A DNA stretch of 64,000 bases from Stieleria tagensis (GCF_024129865.1 NZ_JAMYFE010000033.1:217241-281240), one strand, 5' to 3'; shown: positions 1-9,077, counted from the stretch's first letter. Notes: a model not told the origin generated them from the letters alone. Numbers and translations are program-made.

Positions 1-57
1 AAGCGGGATACGGCGACCTTGGGATGGTCCAGACGTGACCTGAAGAATGACTCTCAT
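1..57 (-). CDS. Partial FHA-domain-like protein, N-terminus only
   Basis: An ATG at 57 opens a minus-strand frame that runs off the left edge. The 19 visible residues are MRVILQVTSGPSQGRRIPL. A short beta strand followed by a 'V.sGp..G...' turn is how many FHA domains begin. It lies 79 bases downstream of the VgrG stop on the same strand, so it may share a transcript. FHA proteins are common partners in type VI secretion clusters, which fits. The ribosome binding site is weak. With so few residues the family call is an inference, and the rest of the gene lies outside the window. Confidence 0.45.
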   Translation of the reverse strand, partial: MRVILQVTSGPSQGRRIPL

Positions 58-136
58 GAATGAGATCCGGAAAAGTATTGGGGGAGCTCAGCGGCGAACG
101 GAGTGCAAATGGGACCAATGGAAATCCAATCAGCGA

Positions 137-2206
137 TCAATTGATTTTGGTCAGTCCCCCTTTCAAGGTCAGGATTCCACTTGCTTTAACTTCGGTCATC
201 GGTGCCTTCACCGAAACCTTCGTATCGCCTTGAATCGACACCTTCATCCCCTTGATGGTGATGCCCTTTTGGTCAATCGTGATGCTGTTTCCACCGACCT
301 TCAACGAGATCGATTTCGCGGCCTCGGTGGACTGTTTGCCGGCATCAATGCTGATCGTTCGGTCGCCACTTTTCAGCGTCAGTGCATCATCGCCCTCGAT
401 CGTGGACGTGCGACTTCCGCTCTTCAGACGGAGGTCTTCGTCGTTTTCGATGGTGGTTATGCGACTTCCTTTTTCGATGGCGATGGTGGCATCGCCTTCC
501 ATGAGTGTTTGGTTGAAGTCTTTCCAGATCGTCACGGTCTGGCTTCCGTCATCGCATCGACCATTGCCGATGATGACGTTTTGGTTGTTGAAGATCTCAA
601 TCGTCTGATCGCCGGCATCCTTCTTTTCGAAGCCGACTTTTAAGGTGTCGTTATTTTCGACGACTCGGTTGAAATCTTTCTCGGCATGAAAGTAGACGTG
701 TTCTTCGCCTTTCTTGTCCTCGAATCGCAGCTCGTTGAAATTCTGGTTCGTCGCTTTCGTGGTGCTCTGTGTTTTGATGCCACTTTGCGTCGCATTGTCG
801 GGCAATTTATACGGCGGCATCTCGTCGGCGTTGTAGACGCGACCGGTGATGATTGGTCGATCCGGGTCGCCTTCCAAATGCTCGACGATCACTTCTTGAC
901 CGATCCGAGGGATGTGGATGGTCCCCCATGATTTGCCAGCCCATGACTGGGCCACACGTACCCAGCAGGAGCTGTTTTCGTCGAACTCCCCAAGCCGATC
1001 CCAGTGAAACTGGACTTTGACACGACCAAATTTATCGGTCCAGATTTCTTCCCCTGATTTGCCAACCACCACTGCGGTTTGCGGTCCCCGGATCATCGGT
1101 AGCGGTGTTTGACGTGCCGCGCGAAAGGGTTTGTCGCTGCTGATTGCGGTGAAGTGGTTTTCCAATTTCACACCGCTACCACTGCCGCCGCTTTCGTACT
1201 CGCTGTTGTGAACGGTCAACTTGGTTGACACCAACAGATATTCTGCGTTCTGGTCTGACCGCGGGTAGCCGTCCAGTGTGAACAGGGAACCACAGGCGAT
1301 CCCCAGTGCATTCGATTTGCCGTTGACCCGTTCGAAACCCGCCTGCTGTTCTTGGATCCGGTACTTCACGTAGTTGTCGCCATCAGCCAACTCGGTGTAC
1401 TCACCGGGATAATCGAACACTTCGAATTTGGCATGCTCGTGGGATTGCGGATCCGCTGCATTGGACAGCAGCGCGGCTCTTGGCTTTTGAAAGTCAAAGT
1501 CGTTCAGAACGTACGTGCCGGTCTGGACCTCGCGAGCCATCGACCAGTCGTAGATATGATCGCGATTGCGCTGGGCGTTGGGGTCGGGCGGATAATAGGG
1601 GATGGTTGCATAGTTGTCGGTCGGACTGTGTGCCGCGGAACTGTCGACCATCTGCAGCCGATGCTCGCCATCACTGTGCTTGAAGTAGTAGTAAATCCCT
1701 TCCTGTTCCATCAGCCGACTGACGAAATTGAAAGCCGACTCACGGTACTGAACACAGTATTCCCATTCTCGATAGCTATTGCTCAGCTGTTTATCAAACC
1801 CGGAAAACCCATGATCGCCAAACAGTTCCGTGATGATGTCGGGAACCAGTTTTTCCTGGAAAATCCGGCAGTCGGCGGTGCGGGTCAGAAACCATAGCCA
1901 GGGGACCACAGATGCACGGTATTTGGAAAAGTGCTGACGGTCCGACTCGTGATCGCCGACCCACGAGATTCGATTGACCATTCCGTTGAAAAACCGCGAG
2001 CCACCGGCCAAGTGGTCGATTTTAACCGTGATCGACTGACCCAAAACCGCATCCAAGTCGATGTTGCTGTCAGTCGATAGCAGTTCCAGATCAAAATGGA
2101 ACGGCCGGCCGAGTTCCTCGACCGCTTCCATTCGGTACAGCAGCAGTTTGTCAGTCCCCAGCGGTGTGACGACTTGGATTCCACGGTTTTGTTGAACTGA
2201 ATTCAT
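137..2206 (-). CDS. vgrG: Type VI secretion system tip protein VgrG (TssI)
   Basis: VgrG trimers form the puncturing spike on the Hcp tube of a type VI secretion system. The 689 residues follow the family plan: a gp27-like first half (about 1-370), then the gp5-like OB segment containing DKFGRVKVQFHWDRLG and the conserved IGQEVIVEHLEGDPDRP (about 395-460). The last 200 residues are repetitive ('..tleGd..l.lksG.r..') and match the triple-stranded beta-helix needle. The protein ends right after the needle, so it carries no evident fused effector domain. Start is ATG at 2206. The next minus-strand gene begins like an FHA protein. No other core T6SS gene is visible here, so the cluster either continues to the left or this is an orphan vgrG locus. 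Confidence 0.93.
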   Translation of the reverse strand: MNSVQQNRGIQVVTPLGTDKLLLYRMEAVEELGRPFHFDLELLSTDSNIDLDAVLGQSITVKIDHLAGGSRFFNGMVNRISWVGDHESDRQHFSKYRASVVPWLWFLTRTADCRIFQEKLVPDIITELFGDHGFSGFDKQLSNSYREWEYCVQYRESAFNFVSRLMEQEGIYYYFKHSDGEHRLQMVDSSAAHSPTDNYATIPYYPPDPNAQRNRDHIYDWSMAREVQTGTYVLNDFDFQKPRAALLSNAADPQSHEHAKFEVFDYPGEYTELADGDNYVKYRIQEQQAGFERVNGKSNALGIACGSLFTLDGYPRSDQNAEYLLVSTKLTVHNSEYESGGSGSGVKLENHFTAISSDKPFRAARQTPLPMIRGPQTAVVVGKSGEEIWTDKFGRVKVQFHWDRLGEFDENSSCWVRVAQSWAGKSWGTIHIPRIGQEVIVEHLEGDPDRPIITGRVYNADEMPPYKLPDNATQSGIKTQSTTKATNQNFNELRFEDKKGEEHVYFHAEKDFNRVVENNDTLKVGFEKKDAGDQTIEIFNNQNVIIGNGRCDDGSQTVTIWKDFNQTLMEGDATIAIEKGSRITTIENDEDLRLKSGSRTSTIEGDDALTLKSGDRTISIDAGKQSTEAAKSISLKVGGNSITIDQKGITIKGMKVSIQGDTKVSVKAPMTEVKASGILTLKGGLTKIN

Positions 2207-2319
2207 CGTGTAGCCAACCTAGTGCACCAATTCACGGGGACAATCCTGGAGTCGGCCAAATTGTACATCATCAAACTTGGCCAGCCCAGAGAGCCAAGAG
2301 GCACGCCGACAGGACCGAT

Positions 2320-3654
2320 TCAATTCGCTGCGGCCGGTGGCTTGACGACCGTTATAACCAGACCATTGACCGATTGCTTCAGTTCCAGCCGTAACTCGGC
2401 AATGTCACAAGCTTGGACCGAAAACCCGATTTGCTGCAACAATCCCAGGGTATGATCTTTGCAATGGCTATACCTGCCATGATGATTCAGTCGGTAACCC
2501 TGCGGTGCCGATTCGGATTCGGCATGTTCGAGCGTGAAGACAAGCACGCCGCCGGGGCGTAGGGCGGTGAAGGCTGTTTCGAAGACAGGATCGAGTTTGC
2601 CGAAGTAGTTCAGCGTGTCGGCGGAAACGATCACATCGAACTGCGCCGCGTGCTCGCTCATGTATTGCGTCAGCTCGACTTCGCATAAATCGTCGTAAAT
2701 TCCTTGTGAGTTTGCTTTGATGATCATGTTCGGCGACAAATCGATTCCGACCAAATGATTGGCGTAGGGTCGCAGTGCAGAACCGCATAGCCCAGTCCCG
2801 CAGCCGGCGTCCAGGATCGCAAACTGGGCCGCTGGTGATGGCAACGCTGCTGCAACGGCGGCAGCCACCAGAGCCGGAGCTTTGTATTCCAATCGTTCCA
2901 GCACTTCGTCGAAGCTGCTTGCGAAGGCATCAAAGGACTGTTTGACAAAATCAGTGGAGCAGCGATCTGGCGTATTGTCGCCTAAGCAAGACACAAGCAT
3001 GTGCTGGGCGATGGGGTTGTCGGGTTCGATCGACAGCCATTGGCGATAAACCACAACCGCTTCGTCAATCCGATTGCAACTGTACAGAGCCCGTCCCAGG
3101 CTCAGGTGAGCTCGGGTGTGATGGGGATCAATCTCGACAGCCCTGCGAAACTCGGTCAACGCCTCTTCGAATTCGCCGACGGCGCGCAACGCATTGCCCA
3201 GGTTTTGGTGGGCATCGGCATGTTGCGGGGCTGCCGCGGTGGCTTGGCGAAACGAGTCAATCGCAGCCTGGTTCTGCTGTTGTGCTCGCAAGACGACACC
3301 TAGGTTATTCAGCGCATCAGCATTGTTCGGCAGAGCTTGGACCACCTTTCGGTACTCATTCTCGGCTTCCGTGAAACGCTCGGACTCTTTGAGCACATTG
3401 CCCAGGTTGATTCGCGCGCCCCAGTAACTGGGGTTTCCTAGTAATGCCGCACGGATCAACCGAATTGCCTCGGGCGAATTGCCCTGACGATGACGCAGCA
3501 CGCCAAGGAAGTGCAGGGCATCAACCTGTCTGGGGTCACGCTGCAACGCCCGTTCATACAGTTCCTCGGCTTCGTCCAAATGTCCCCCTTGATGCAGCGT
3601 CACAGCCAGCGCAACGACATCGGCTAGCGGGGGATGATTGGGTGATGCGGGCAT
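2320..3654 (-). CDS. TPR-repeat protein fused to class I SAM methyltransferase
   Basis: Tandem TPR repeats fill roughly the first 220 residues ('..A...y..al...P....a...Lg..l'). A short linker leads to a Rossmann methyltransferase whose motif I is LDAGCGTGLCGSALRP, followed by VGIDLSPNM and a 'LRPGGVLVFTLEH' strand. The enzyme should be cytosolic. The TPR part suggests a protein substrate or scaffold, but neither is identifiable. I prefer the ATG at 3654 to the TTG at 3690 because the extra residues look non-conserved. A close paralogue of the same architecture lies at 5581 on the other strand. The VgrG gene follows 113 bases downstream on the same strand. The methyl acceptor is unknown. Confidence 0.85.
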   Translation of the reverse strand: MPASPNHPPLADVVALAVTLHQGGHLDEAEELYERALQRDPRQVDALHFLGVLRHRQGNSPEAIRLIRAALLGNPSYWGARINLGNVLKESERFTEAENEYRKVVQALPNNADALNNLGVVLRAQQQNQAAIDSFRQATAAAPQHADAHQNLGNALRAVGEFEEALTEFRRAVEIDPHHTRAHLSLGRALYSCNRIDEAVVVYRQWLSIEPDNPIAQHMLVSCLGDNTPDRCSTDFVKQSFDAFASSFDEVLERLEYKAPALVAAAVAAALPSPAAQFAILDAGCGTGLCGSALRPYANHLVGIDLSPNMIIKANSQGIYDDLCEVELTQYMSEHAAQFDVIVSADTLNYFGKLDPVFETAFTALRPGGVLVFTLEHAESESAPQGYRLNHHGRYSHCKDHTLGLLQQIGFSVQACDIAELRLELKQSVNGLVITVVKPPAAAN

Positions 3655-3711
3655 GTGAGTGAATGGGGTTGTCGGTCGATACGTTAGCAATGTGAACGTG
3701 CGCCACGGCGC

Positions 3712-4314
3712 TTATGCCACGGTGGAAAGACGCCAGAATCCCACGGCGACTAGGTGGGGGCGAATCAGTGGTTTCCAGCGATTGTCGACAAAGGCCCGCT
3801 GCGCCGCTGTCAACTGACCGCCGGGCAGATTTTCCAGGGGCGTGCGATCCGGGCAATACGATTGCTGCAACAATGCGATTTTAGAATCGGTCCCAGCGTT
3901 CAATTGTTGAGCGATCGAATCAAACAAGTATTTCGCTGGCAAGACCGCCGCCGGATGTGAAGCGGAACGTTCTTGCGGGTTGAATTGATCGGAGTCCACT
4001 TCTAGCGCGGCATCGGTCTGCTGTACCGGTGCAACCGGCGAGGGGCGTCGCAACGGATCCACCGCACGGGAAAGTCGCATGTCTTTAGGGGAAATCATCC
4101 CCAGCATGCTGATCTGCGCCGGGGCGCCGACGACGCAAAACAGATCGTGCATTGCAATGGCGGCATCCGCCCGAGGCTGCAGCCGATATTCGCGAATCAG
4201 ATACAACAGTAGCGCGTCGGTGTTGATCGCCAGCACACAATGTTCGAGCAGGTCGATCAGTTCGCGCCCGCCACGGTCAAAAATCTGCTGGATGTCCATC
4301 GACACGCTGCTCAT
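3712..4314 (-). CDS. Hypothetical protein, coupled to the upstream YkgJ-like gene
   Basis: I do not recognise this 200-residue protein. The first 80 residues look helical and fairly hydrophobic. Next comes a low-complexity Pro/Ser/Ala/Gln stretch at about 90-130, and then a helical C-terminal part ending in a Trp/Arg-containing tail. No signal peptide or membrane helix is evident. Its ATG overlaps the stop of the preceding gene in an ATGA arrangement (4311-4314), so the two are probably translationally coupled and act together. The TPR-methyltransferase gene follows 57 bases downstream on the same strand, which suggests a three-gene transcript. Confidence 0.7.
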   Translation of the reverse strand: MSSVSMDIQQIFDRGGRELIDLLEHCVLAINTDALLLYLIREYRLQPRADAAIAMHDLFCVVGAPAQISMLGMISPKDMRLSRAVDPLRRPSPVAPVQQTDAALEVDSDQFNPQERSASHPAAVLPAKYLFDSIAQQLNAGTDSKIALLQQSYCPDRTPLENLPGGQLTAAQRAFVDNRWKPLIRPHLVAVGFWRLSTVA

Positions 4315-5288
4315 GCCTCCGCCTGATTGCTCGTGGTTTGGTCGTCACTGGAAAGTTCGGCGCAGTCATACAGTTGATGCCCTGCCGGGTCAATCACGCC
4401 CGCACGCAGGACGTGGTTCTGATCGGTTGCGACCACGAACGCCGTTGACGACTCGTTCTCCTGCAGTTGCGATAAAACGCTGTACAACCCTTTGCACAGG
4501 TAACCGTTGCAAACTTTCGAACGCATTTCTCGCGGCAGTTCGCAACCATTTTGGGAATGGTAGACGCAGGAATCAGCGTACGTCCGCGAACCGATCCGCG
4601 AAACATACGCCTGTAAAACATCACGCGGTCGTGCTGTGGGGTTTGCGTTTAGATACTTTAAAATGGTATCGACACTGATAAATGCATGCCCCTTGCCTTG
4701 CGAACAACAATGCCCTCGACAGACCGCACAGCCGTTCCCCAGCACTGCCAATTGCCGGGGTGTCGCGTCGGTCGGTTTGTCGTATTCGTCTGTTAGATCC
4801 TCAGCCGGGACCGATCCGAAATGGATCTGTGCCGCGTGACTGATCACCTGCGTCAGCCGATCGACAAACTCGCCGATTTGTCGTTTCGATGGTTGTTTCA
4901 AAGGCCGGTCATTTGACGGCAGAATTCCGAACGCATCGTCGCGACTCAGATCAAGTGAATGTTCTCGACGGATCCTATCGCGGGTGGCCAGGCTTCGTTG
5001 TCTCAACGCGGCTTGGCGGCGGTGTTCGGCCTGGATCTCGACGCGCAAATAGCTCGTTTTACACTCGCCGCGAGAACAGGTTTTGCCATTGACTTGTTCG
5101 TGCACCGAGAGCGGCGAATGGCAAATGACACAGCGCGGCGCGTCGAACGGGCGAAAGGGCTGCGCGTGATGCTCGGTGGGGCGATGCTCGGTGGGGCGAT
5201 GTTTCGCGTCAAGCTGATGATTCACGTCGGCCGATGCATCCTCTGCACGCTGAAATTCGGGTTGACAATTGAGGTGTGGTTCTTGCAT
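4311..5288 (-). CDS. Cys-rich protein with YkgJ-like Zn/Fe-chelating pattern
   Basis: This 325-residue protein has three cysteine clusters. Near residues 53-76 the pattern is C-x2-C-x14-C-x4-C, like a small zinc ribbon. Near 187-196 it reads GCAVCRGHCCSQG. Near 240-270 come SCVYHSQNGCELP and VCNGYLC. The last two clusters resemble the C..C...CC ... C......GC....R...C...C layout of the YkgJ-type metal-chelating family, so bound Zn or an Fe-S centre is likely. That assignment is my inference from spacing. Near the N-terminus is a duplicated His-rich unit, encoded by a 15-base tandem repeat. Start is ATG at 5288. Its stop overlaps the start of the downstream unknown gene. Confidence 0.7.
   Translation of the reverse strand: MQEPHLNCQPEFQRAEDASADVNHQLDAKHRPTEHRPTEHHAQPFRPFDAPRCVICHSPLSVHEQVNGKTCSRGECKTSYLRVEIQAEHRRQAALRQRSLATRDRIRREHSLDLSRDDAFGILPSNDRPLKQPSKRQIGEFVDRLTQVISHAAQIHFGSVPAEDLTDEYDKPTDATPRQLAVLGNGCAVCRGHCCSQGKGHAFISVDTILKYLNANPTARPRDVLQAYVSRIGSRTYADSCVYHSQNGCELPREMRSKVCNGYLCKGLYSVLSQLQENESSTAFVVATDQNHVLRAGVIDPAGHQLYDCAELSSDDQTTSNQAEA
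5171..5200. repeat. 15-bp perfect tandem repeat (2 copies) inside a CDS
   Basis: The unit gctcggtggggcgat occurs at 5171-5185 and again at 5186-5200 without change. It encodes the repeated HRPTE units near the N-terminus of the Cys-rich protein, before the first zinc-ribbon-like cluster. Its length is a multiple of three, so copy number can vary without a frameshift. Confidence 0.9.
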
Positions 5289-5580
5289 CTCAGTTAGCGA
5301 TCAATGCCGTCTGCAAAGCACGTGAACATCTTAATCGTTTTTTAGCGGAACAGCGTCACTTTGATCAGCGAAAGACGTTGTGGGCTCGTCCAAACCGGCG
5401 CTGTCGAGAAACCGACGTTGTCCGGCTCGTGAGAACGAATGTTAGATGTTTCCGCGACAGATTGCTACTTGGGACATGCGAATCGATGCCAGTAGCGCCT
5501 GATGGCCAGTGCTGGAAGAAACCGGTAATCTGATCGGCCACCCACTACACCACAAATGCCTCAGCGACAGGATTTGAGAC
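5289..5580. other. Divergent intergenic region, no gene seen
   Basis: These 292 bases separate the minus-strand Cys-rich gene from the plus-strand TPR-methyltransferase gene, so promoters for both should lie here. I see no convincing -10/-35 pair, tRNA-like fold or conserved short ORF. An 85-codon frame crosses the region but has no family signature. Confidence 0.5.
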
Positions 5581-6942
5581 ATGGAGAGCGAGTCAACAAC
5601 CGAGATCCAAGCTCTGTTGGATAAAGCGATCGAATCACATCGCCAAGGTCAGTTGACCCATGCAGAATGGGGCTACGAGGAGGTTCTGGAAAAGGATCCT
5701 CAGCAACCCGATGCCCTGCAATTGCTGGGCGTCATCGCTGCCCAAATGGGCAACACCGCCTTGGCGATTGAGCGAGTCAATCAATCCATCGCGGTGAACC
5801 CAAATCAACCCGGTGCGCTGAACAACCTCGGCAACATGCTGGCCGAGGAAGAACGCAACGAAGAAGCAATGGATGCGTATCGACGGGCGATTGAATTGAA
5901 ACCCGAATACGCCCAGGCCTATCACAATCTCGGCAACGTTTTGTCGGAATGCGATCAGATGGATGCGGCAATCGATGCGTATTCCCAGGCGACCCAACTG
6001 CAACCCGACGATGCTCAATACTGGTCGGCGCTGGGGACCGCCCAGGAACAAGCCGCTGACTGGGACAACGCGATCGTTGCCTATCAACGTGCACTGGCGA
6101 TCGATCCCCAGCGCGTTGCCGTGCTCAGCCGAATGGGAGCCACGTATCGCAAAATGCAGCGACTCGATGACGCCCGTAAAATCTATCAGCAATGGTTGGA
6201 ACTGGTCCCCGAGGATCCGGTCGCGACGCACTTGATGTTGGCCTGCAGTGCCACAGACCAATCGCCAGATCGGGCATCGGTGGAATATGTTCAGCGGACG
6301 TTTGATCAGTTTGCCCACCACTTCGATGAACAATTATCAAAGCTCGACTATCAAACGCCGCAACGGATCGGTGAGATCATCAGCCAACAGGTCGCTGAAA
6401 CAAAACTCAAACTGCTGAGTGTTGCCGATCTTGGTTGTGGCACCGGGTTGTGCGGTCCATACCTGCGGCCGATGGCTCAACAGTTGATCGGCATCGACCT
6501 GTCGGAGAACATGCTGGCTGAGGCTCGGCAGCGTGAACTGTACGACGAATTATTGCAGCGCGACCTGACCGAATACTTGACGGACTGTCCGGACCAGCAC
6601 GATCTGTTGGTTTCGGCGGACACGCTGATTTATGTCGGCGAGCTACTGTCGACCTTTGCCGCGGCGGCAAAATCGTTGCGCCCCGGCGGTCTGTTTGTAT
6701 TTAGCATCGAAACGCCCGAAACCGATGCGCCCTATCGGCTGGCACCCTCCGGTCGCTACCAACACAGCCAAACCTATGTCAAAGAGTCGCTGCGAGAGAG
6801 CGGTTTGGAAGTCCGGCAGTGCGTCGAAGCGGATATCCGCATGGAGGGGCATGAGACCGTCAATGGTTTCATTGTCGTCGCACAGCGCCCCATTTCGCCG
6901 GCCTTGCCGTCGGCACAGCGCCAGGATGCAGAGAACCAGTAA
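5581..6942 (+). CDS. TPR-repeat protein fused to class I SAM methyltransferase (paralogue)
   Basis: At 453 residues this has the same layout as the minus-strand gene at 2320-3654. TPR units cover about residues 5-215, and the methyltransferase domain about 285-430 with motif I VADLGCGTGLCGPYLRP and IGIDLSENMLAEARQ. The linker after the TPRs (a 'P..VEYVQRTFDQFAHHFDE' stretch) is also shared, so this is duplication of the whole fusion. Start is ATG at 5581, with an AGGA-like sequence about a dozen bases upstream. It is followed within 60 bases by a different methyltransferase gene on the same strand. Cytosolic location and protein methylation are inferred. The substrate is unknown. Confidence 0.85.
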   Translation: MESESTTEIQALLDKAIESHRQGQLTHAEWGYEEVLEKDPQQPDALQLLGVIAAQMGNTALAIERVNQSIAVNPNQPGALNNLGNMLAEEERNEEAMDAYRRAIELKPEYAQAYHNLGNVLSECDQMDAAIDAYSQATQLQPDDAQYWSALGTAQEQAADWDNAIVAYQRALAIDPQRVAVLSRMGATYRKMQRLDDARKIYQQWLELVPEDPVATHLMLACSATDQSPDRASVEYVQRTFDQFAHHFDEQLSKLDYQTPQRIGEIISQQVAETKLKLLSVADLGCGTGLCGPYLRPMAQQLIGIDLSENMLAEARQRELYDELLQRDLTEYLTDCPDQHDLLVSADTLIYVGELLSTFAAAAKSLRPGGLFVFSIETPETDAPYRLAPSGRYQHSQTYVKESLRESGLEVRQCVEADIRMEGHETVNGFIVVAQRPISPALPSAQRQDAENQ

Positions 6943-7002
6943 GCTCACCGCCGAACTCCGATCCGTCGCACTCAAGTTCATCGCCCAATCGAGACGTTGC
7001 CA

Positions 7003-8529
7003 ATGCCGCTACCGCATTTAACCCCGCTATCCCAACCTGATGCCCTGCGGTTTCGTGACGTGTGCCGCGCCGCTGACTACCGCGATGCTCGACTGGACGA
7101 AATTCTGGGCACGAGCATCCCACCGCCGCTGCATCACCAACATTCACAATTGATCGCAAGCTTGGCCGCTGGAGAATCAGCGTTCAGCGTTCTCGCCCGG
7201 TTGTTCTTCTTGGGATTTGCTGTTGAACGGCGACAGGCCGACGAAGCATTGCCCAGTGCATTTCTGGAATCCTGTGTCAATTGTGGTCTGTTAACGATCG
7301 ATGGCGACCGGTTCCAGCCACTCGCGTTGGTGGTTCCGGTCGACGATCTGTTGATGGCAGCCGATTTACACCTGACGGTCTCGCGCGATGACGGGCACTA
7401 TGTTGCCACCATCAGCGATCCGGCACAGCACCTGAGCCGGATGGCGATGCGTGCGCCGGTTGAGCGGGCGCTCGATCTGTGCGGTGGTTTCGGCTTGCAC
7501 GGAGTGATCGCGGGTCAATTCAGTGACCAGGTGATCACATCCGATTTAAATCCGCGCGCCAAGGAGTTCGTCGATTTCAACGCGGCGCTCAACGACTGCT
7601 CGAACTTAACCGCTGTCAGCGGCGATCTATTTTGTCCTGTCAAAGGGCAAACGTTTAATTTGATCTTGTCCAACCCACCCTTTGTGATTTCGCCAGAAAC
7701 CGTGGCGACGTTTCGCGACAGCCCGTACCAGTTGGACGGATTCACTCGCCAAATGATCTTGGAAGCCCCCGAGTATTTGAATGAGGGCGGCAACCTGCAA
7801 ACGATTTTTGAGTGGGTCGAATTGGAGGGCCAGAATTGGCAAGACCGTTTAAGAGAATGGGTCCAGGGCAGCGGATGTGACGCTTGGGTCCTCACGGCCA
7901 ATTGTCAGAAACCAGCCACTTACGCACGCAGTCGTCTGCGTGAAACGACCGCGGACGAGCGCGAGTTGGAGAAACGCCAATCCCACTGGGAACAGAGTTT
8001 TCGTCAGCACAACGTGCGTGCAATCCATGGCGGGTTTCTGTTCCTGCGTCGACGCCAAGGGAACAATTGGTTCGACGTGACTGAGATCACGCGCCCGATC
8101 GAACAGCCGATCGGCACTGCGGTCGCCCGCGGTTTCGCCAGCCGTGATTTGTTGTTTGCCGACCAACCAGACCAAGCCCTGCTCGCGGCGCGGCTGGCAA
8201 TCGCCCCGGGGCTGCGCAAAATTTCCGATGCTAGTTGGAACGGGGATCACTGGGAAAATCAGACGATCACGCTGCGTCTGGACGAAGGACTGCCGGTCTC
8301 GATCTGTGTTGACCAAGTGATCGAACAACTGATCATCACTTTTGATGGTGAACGACCCGTCGCCCAAATACTCGATTCGTTTGCCGACAAAATCGGGCTG
8401 TCCGCGGAAACGGCCCAGACGCAGGGACTGCCGATGGTGCGTGCGATGCTGCACAACGGTGTGTTGGTGATCGCGCCGGAAGCCGGTCCTGTTGATGATT
8501 CGCGCATCAATGCCTCGTCGATTGCCTGA
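7003..8529 (+). CDS. HemK/PrmC-like SAM methyltransferase with extra N- and C-terminal domains
   Basis: The centre (about residues 135-300) is a class I methyltransferase: a degenerate motif I in ALDLCGGFGLHG, an acidic strand end in ITSDLNPRA, and the catalytic-type NPPF in LILSNPPFVISP. N/D-PP-F/Y marks enzymes that methylate a planar nitrogen, such as release-factor glutamine (PrmC/HemK) or a base in rRNA or DNA. A roughly 130-residue N-terminal helical domain and a roughly 180-residue C-terminal domain are added, giving about 508 residues. Actinobacteria have similar long HemK-like proteins. I chose ATG 7003 over TTG 6997 because a GAGA motif sits at suitable spacing. It is probably co-transcribed with the TPR-methyltransferase gene just upstream. 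Confidence 0.8.
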   Translation: MPLPHLTPLSQPDALRFRDVCRAADYRDARLDEILGTSIPPPLHHQHSQLIASLAAGESAFSVLARLFFLGFAVERRQADEALPSAFLESCVNCGLLTIDGDRFQPLALVVPVDDLLMAADLHLTVSRDDGHYVATISDPAQHLSRMAMRAPVERALDLCGGFGLHGVIAGQFSDQVITSDLNPRAKEFVDFNAALNDCSNLTAVSGDLFCPVKGQTFNLILSNPPFVISPETVATFRDSPYQLDGFTRQMILEAPEYLNEGGNLQTIFEWVELEGQNWQDRLREWVQGSGCDAWVLTANCQKPATYARSRLRETTADERELEKRQSHWEQSFRQHNVRAIHGGFLFLRRRQGNNWFDVTEITRPIEQPIGTAVARGFASRDLLFADQPDQALLAARLAIAPGLRKISDASWNGDHWENQTITLRLDEGLPVSICVDQVIEQLIITFDGERPVAQILDSFADKIGLSAETAQTQGLPMVRAMLHNGVLVIAPEAGPVDDSRINASSIA

Positions 8530-8690
8530 ATTCCGGGCGTCTGCCAAACCGCGTTTGGGGCTTGTGTCCTGGTTCCCGCCATAGCGAGTGCTGTAGGGAA
8601 AGCTACTGGCCCGGCGAAGTAGGGCCGGCAATTGGCACAGCGCCTGCATCTCGACGCCAATCAATCCAGCATCCGAGAGGGGAGTGATTG

Positions 8691-9077
8691 ATGGCTATTC
8701 GAGCAAAGCGAATTGATGTCAGCAGCAATCGTGTACCGTCGTGGTTTCGCGTCCACCCGGGGCAGGCGTTTGAAGGCGTGTTCAAAGTCTGTGACAGCCA
8801 AAACGGCCAACCGGTCAATTGGTCCGAGCAACGCCCGTTGTTTCGCGTCTACAGCCAATTCGTCGATCGATCCGTGGTCGTCGAAGTTGCCGATCCGGCG
8901 CGATGCCGCTTTGAACCCAATGGGATCTGGAAACTGCGACTGACGGCGGAAGAAACCCAGGCCATGCCACACGGTGGGATGCGGTTTACCGTCGAGCATC
9001 AGCAACCGTCGGGGGATTCACGAATCTTGATGCAGGGCGGAATCAGTTGCTGTAAAAAACGCTCCCGCAGACGCTAA
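8691..9077 (+). CDS. Small hypothetical protein
   Basis: This 128-residue protein is not recognised. It starts at ATG 8691 (a TTG three bases earlier is less likely), with a strong GAGAGGGGAG ribosome binding site at 8675-8684. The sequence looks mostly beta with several Trp/Phe/Tyr residues, no signal peptide and no membrane helix. It ends with a Cys-Cys-Lys-Lys and Arg-rich tail, which could contact nucleic acid or simply be basic. The good Shine-Dalgarno sequence and codon use like its neighbours argue that it is real. It lies 160 bases after the HemK-like gene and may be transcribed separately. Confidence 0.6.
   Translation: MAIRAKRIDVSSNRVPSWFRVHPGQAFEGVFKVCDSQNGQPVNWSEQRPLFRVYSQFVDRSVVVEVADPARCRFEPNGIWKLRLTAEETQAMPHGGMRFTVEHQQPSGDSRILMQGGISCCKKRSRRR

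Noticed and set aside
1352..1897. 181-codon plus-strand frame opposite vgrG
   Set aside because: VgrG is clearly coding on the other strand; this frame has no ribosome site or motif.
5171..5200. CRISPR-like direct repeat
   Set aside because: Only two adjacent copies without spacers, in frame within a gene; it is a coding tandem repeat.
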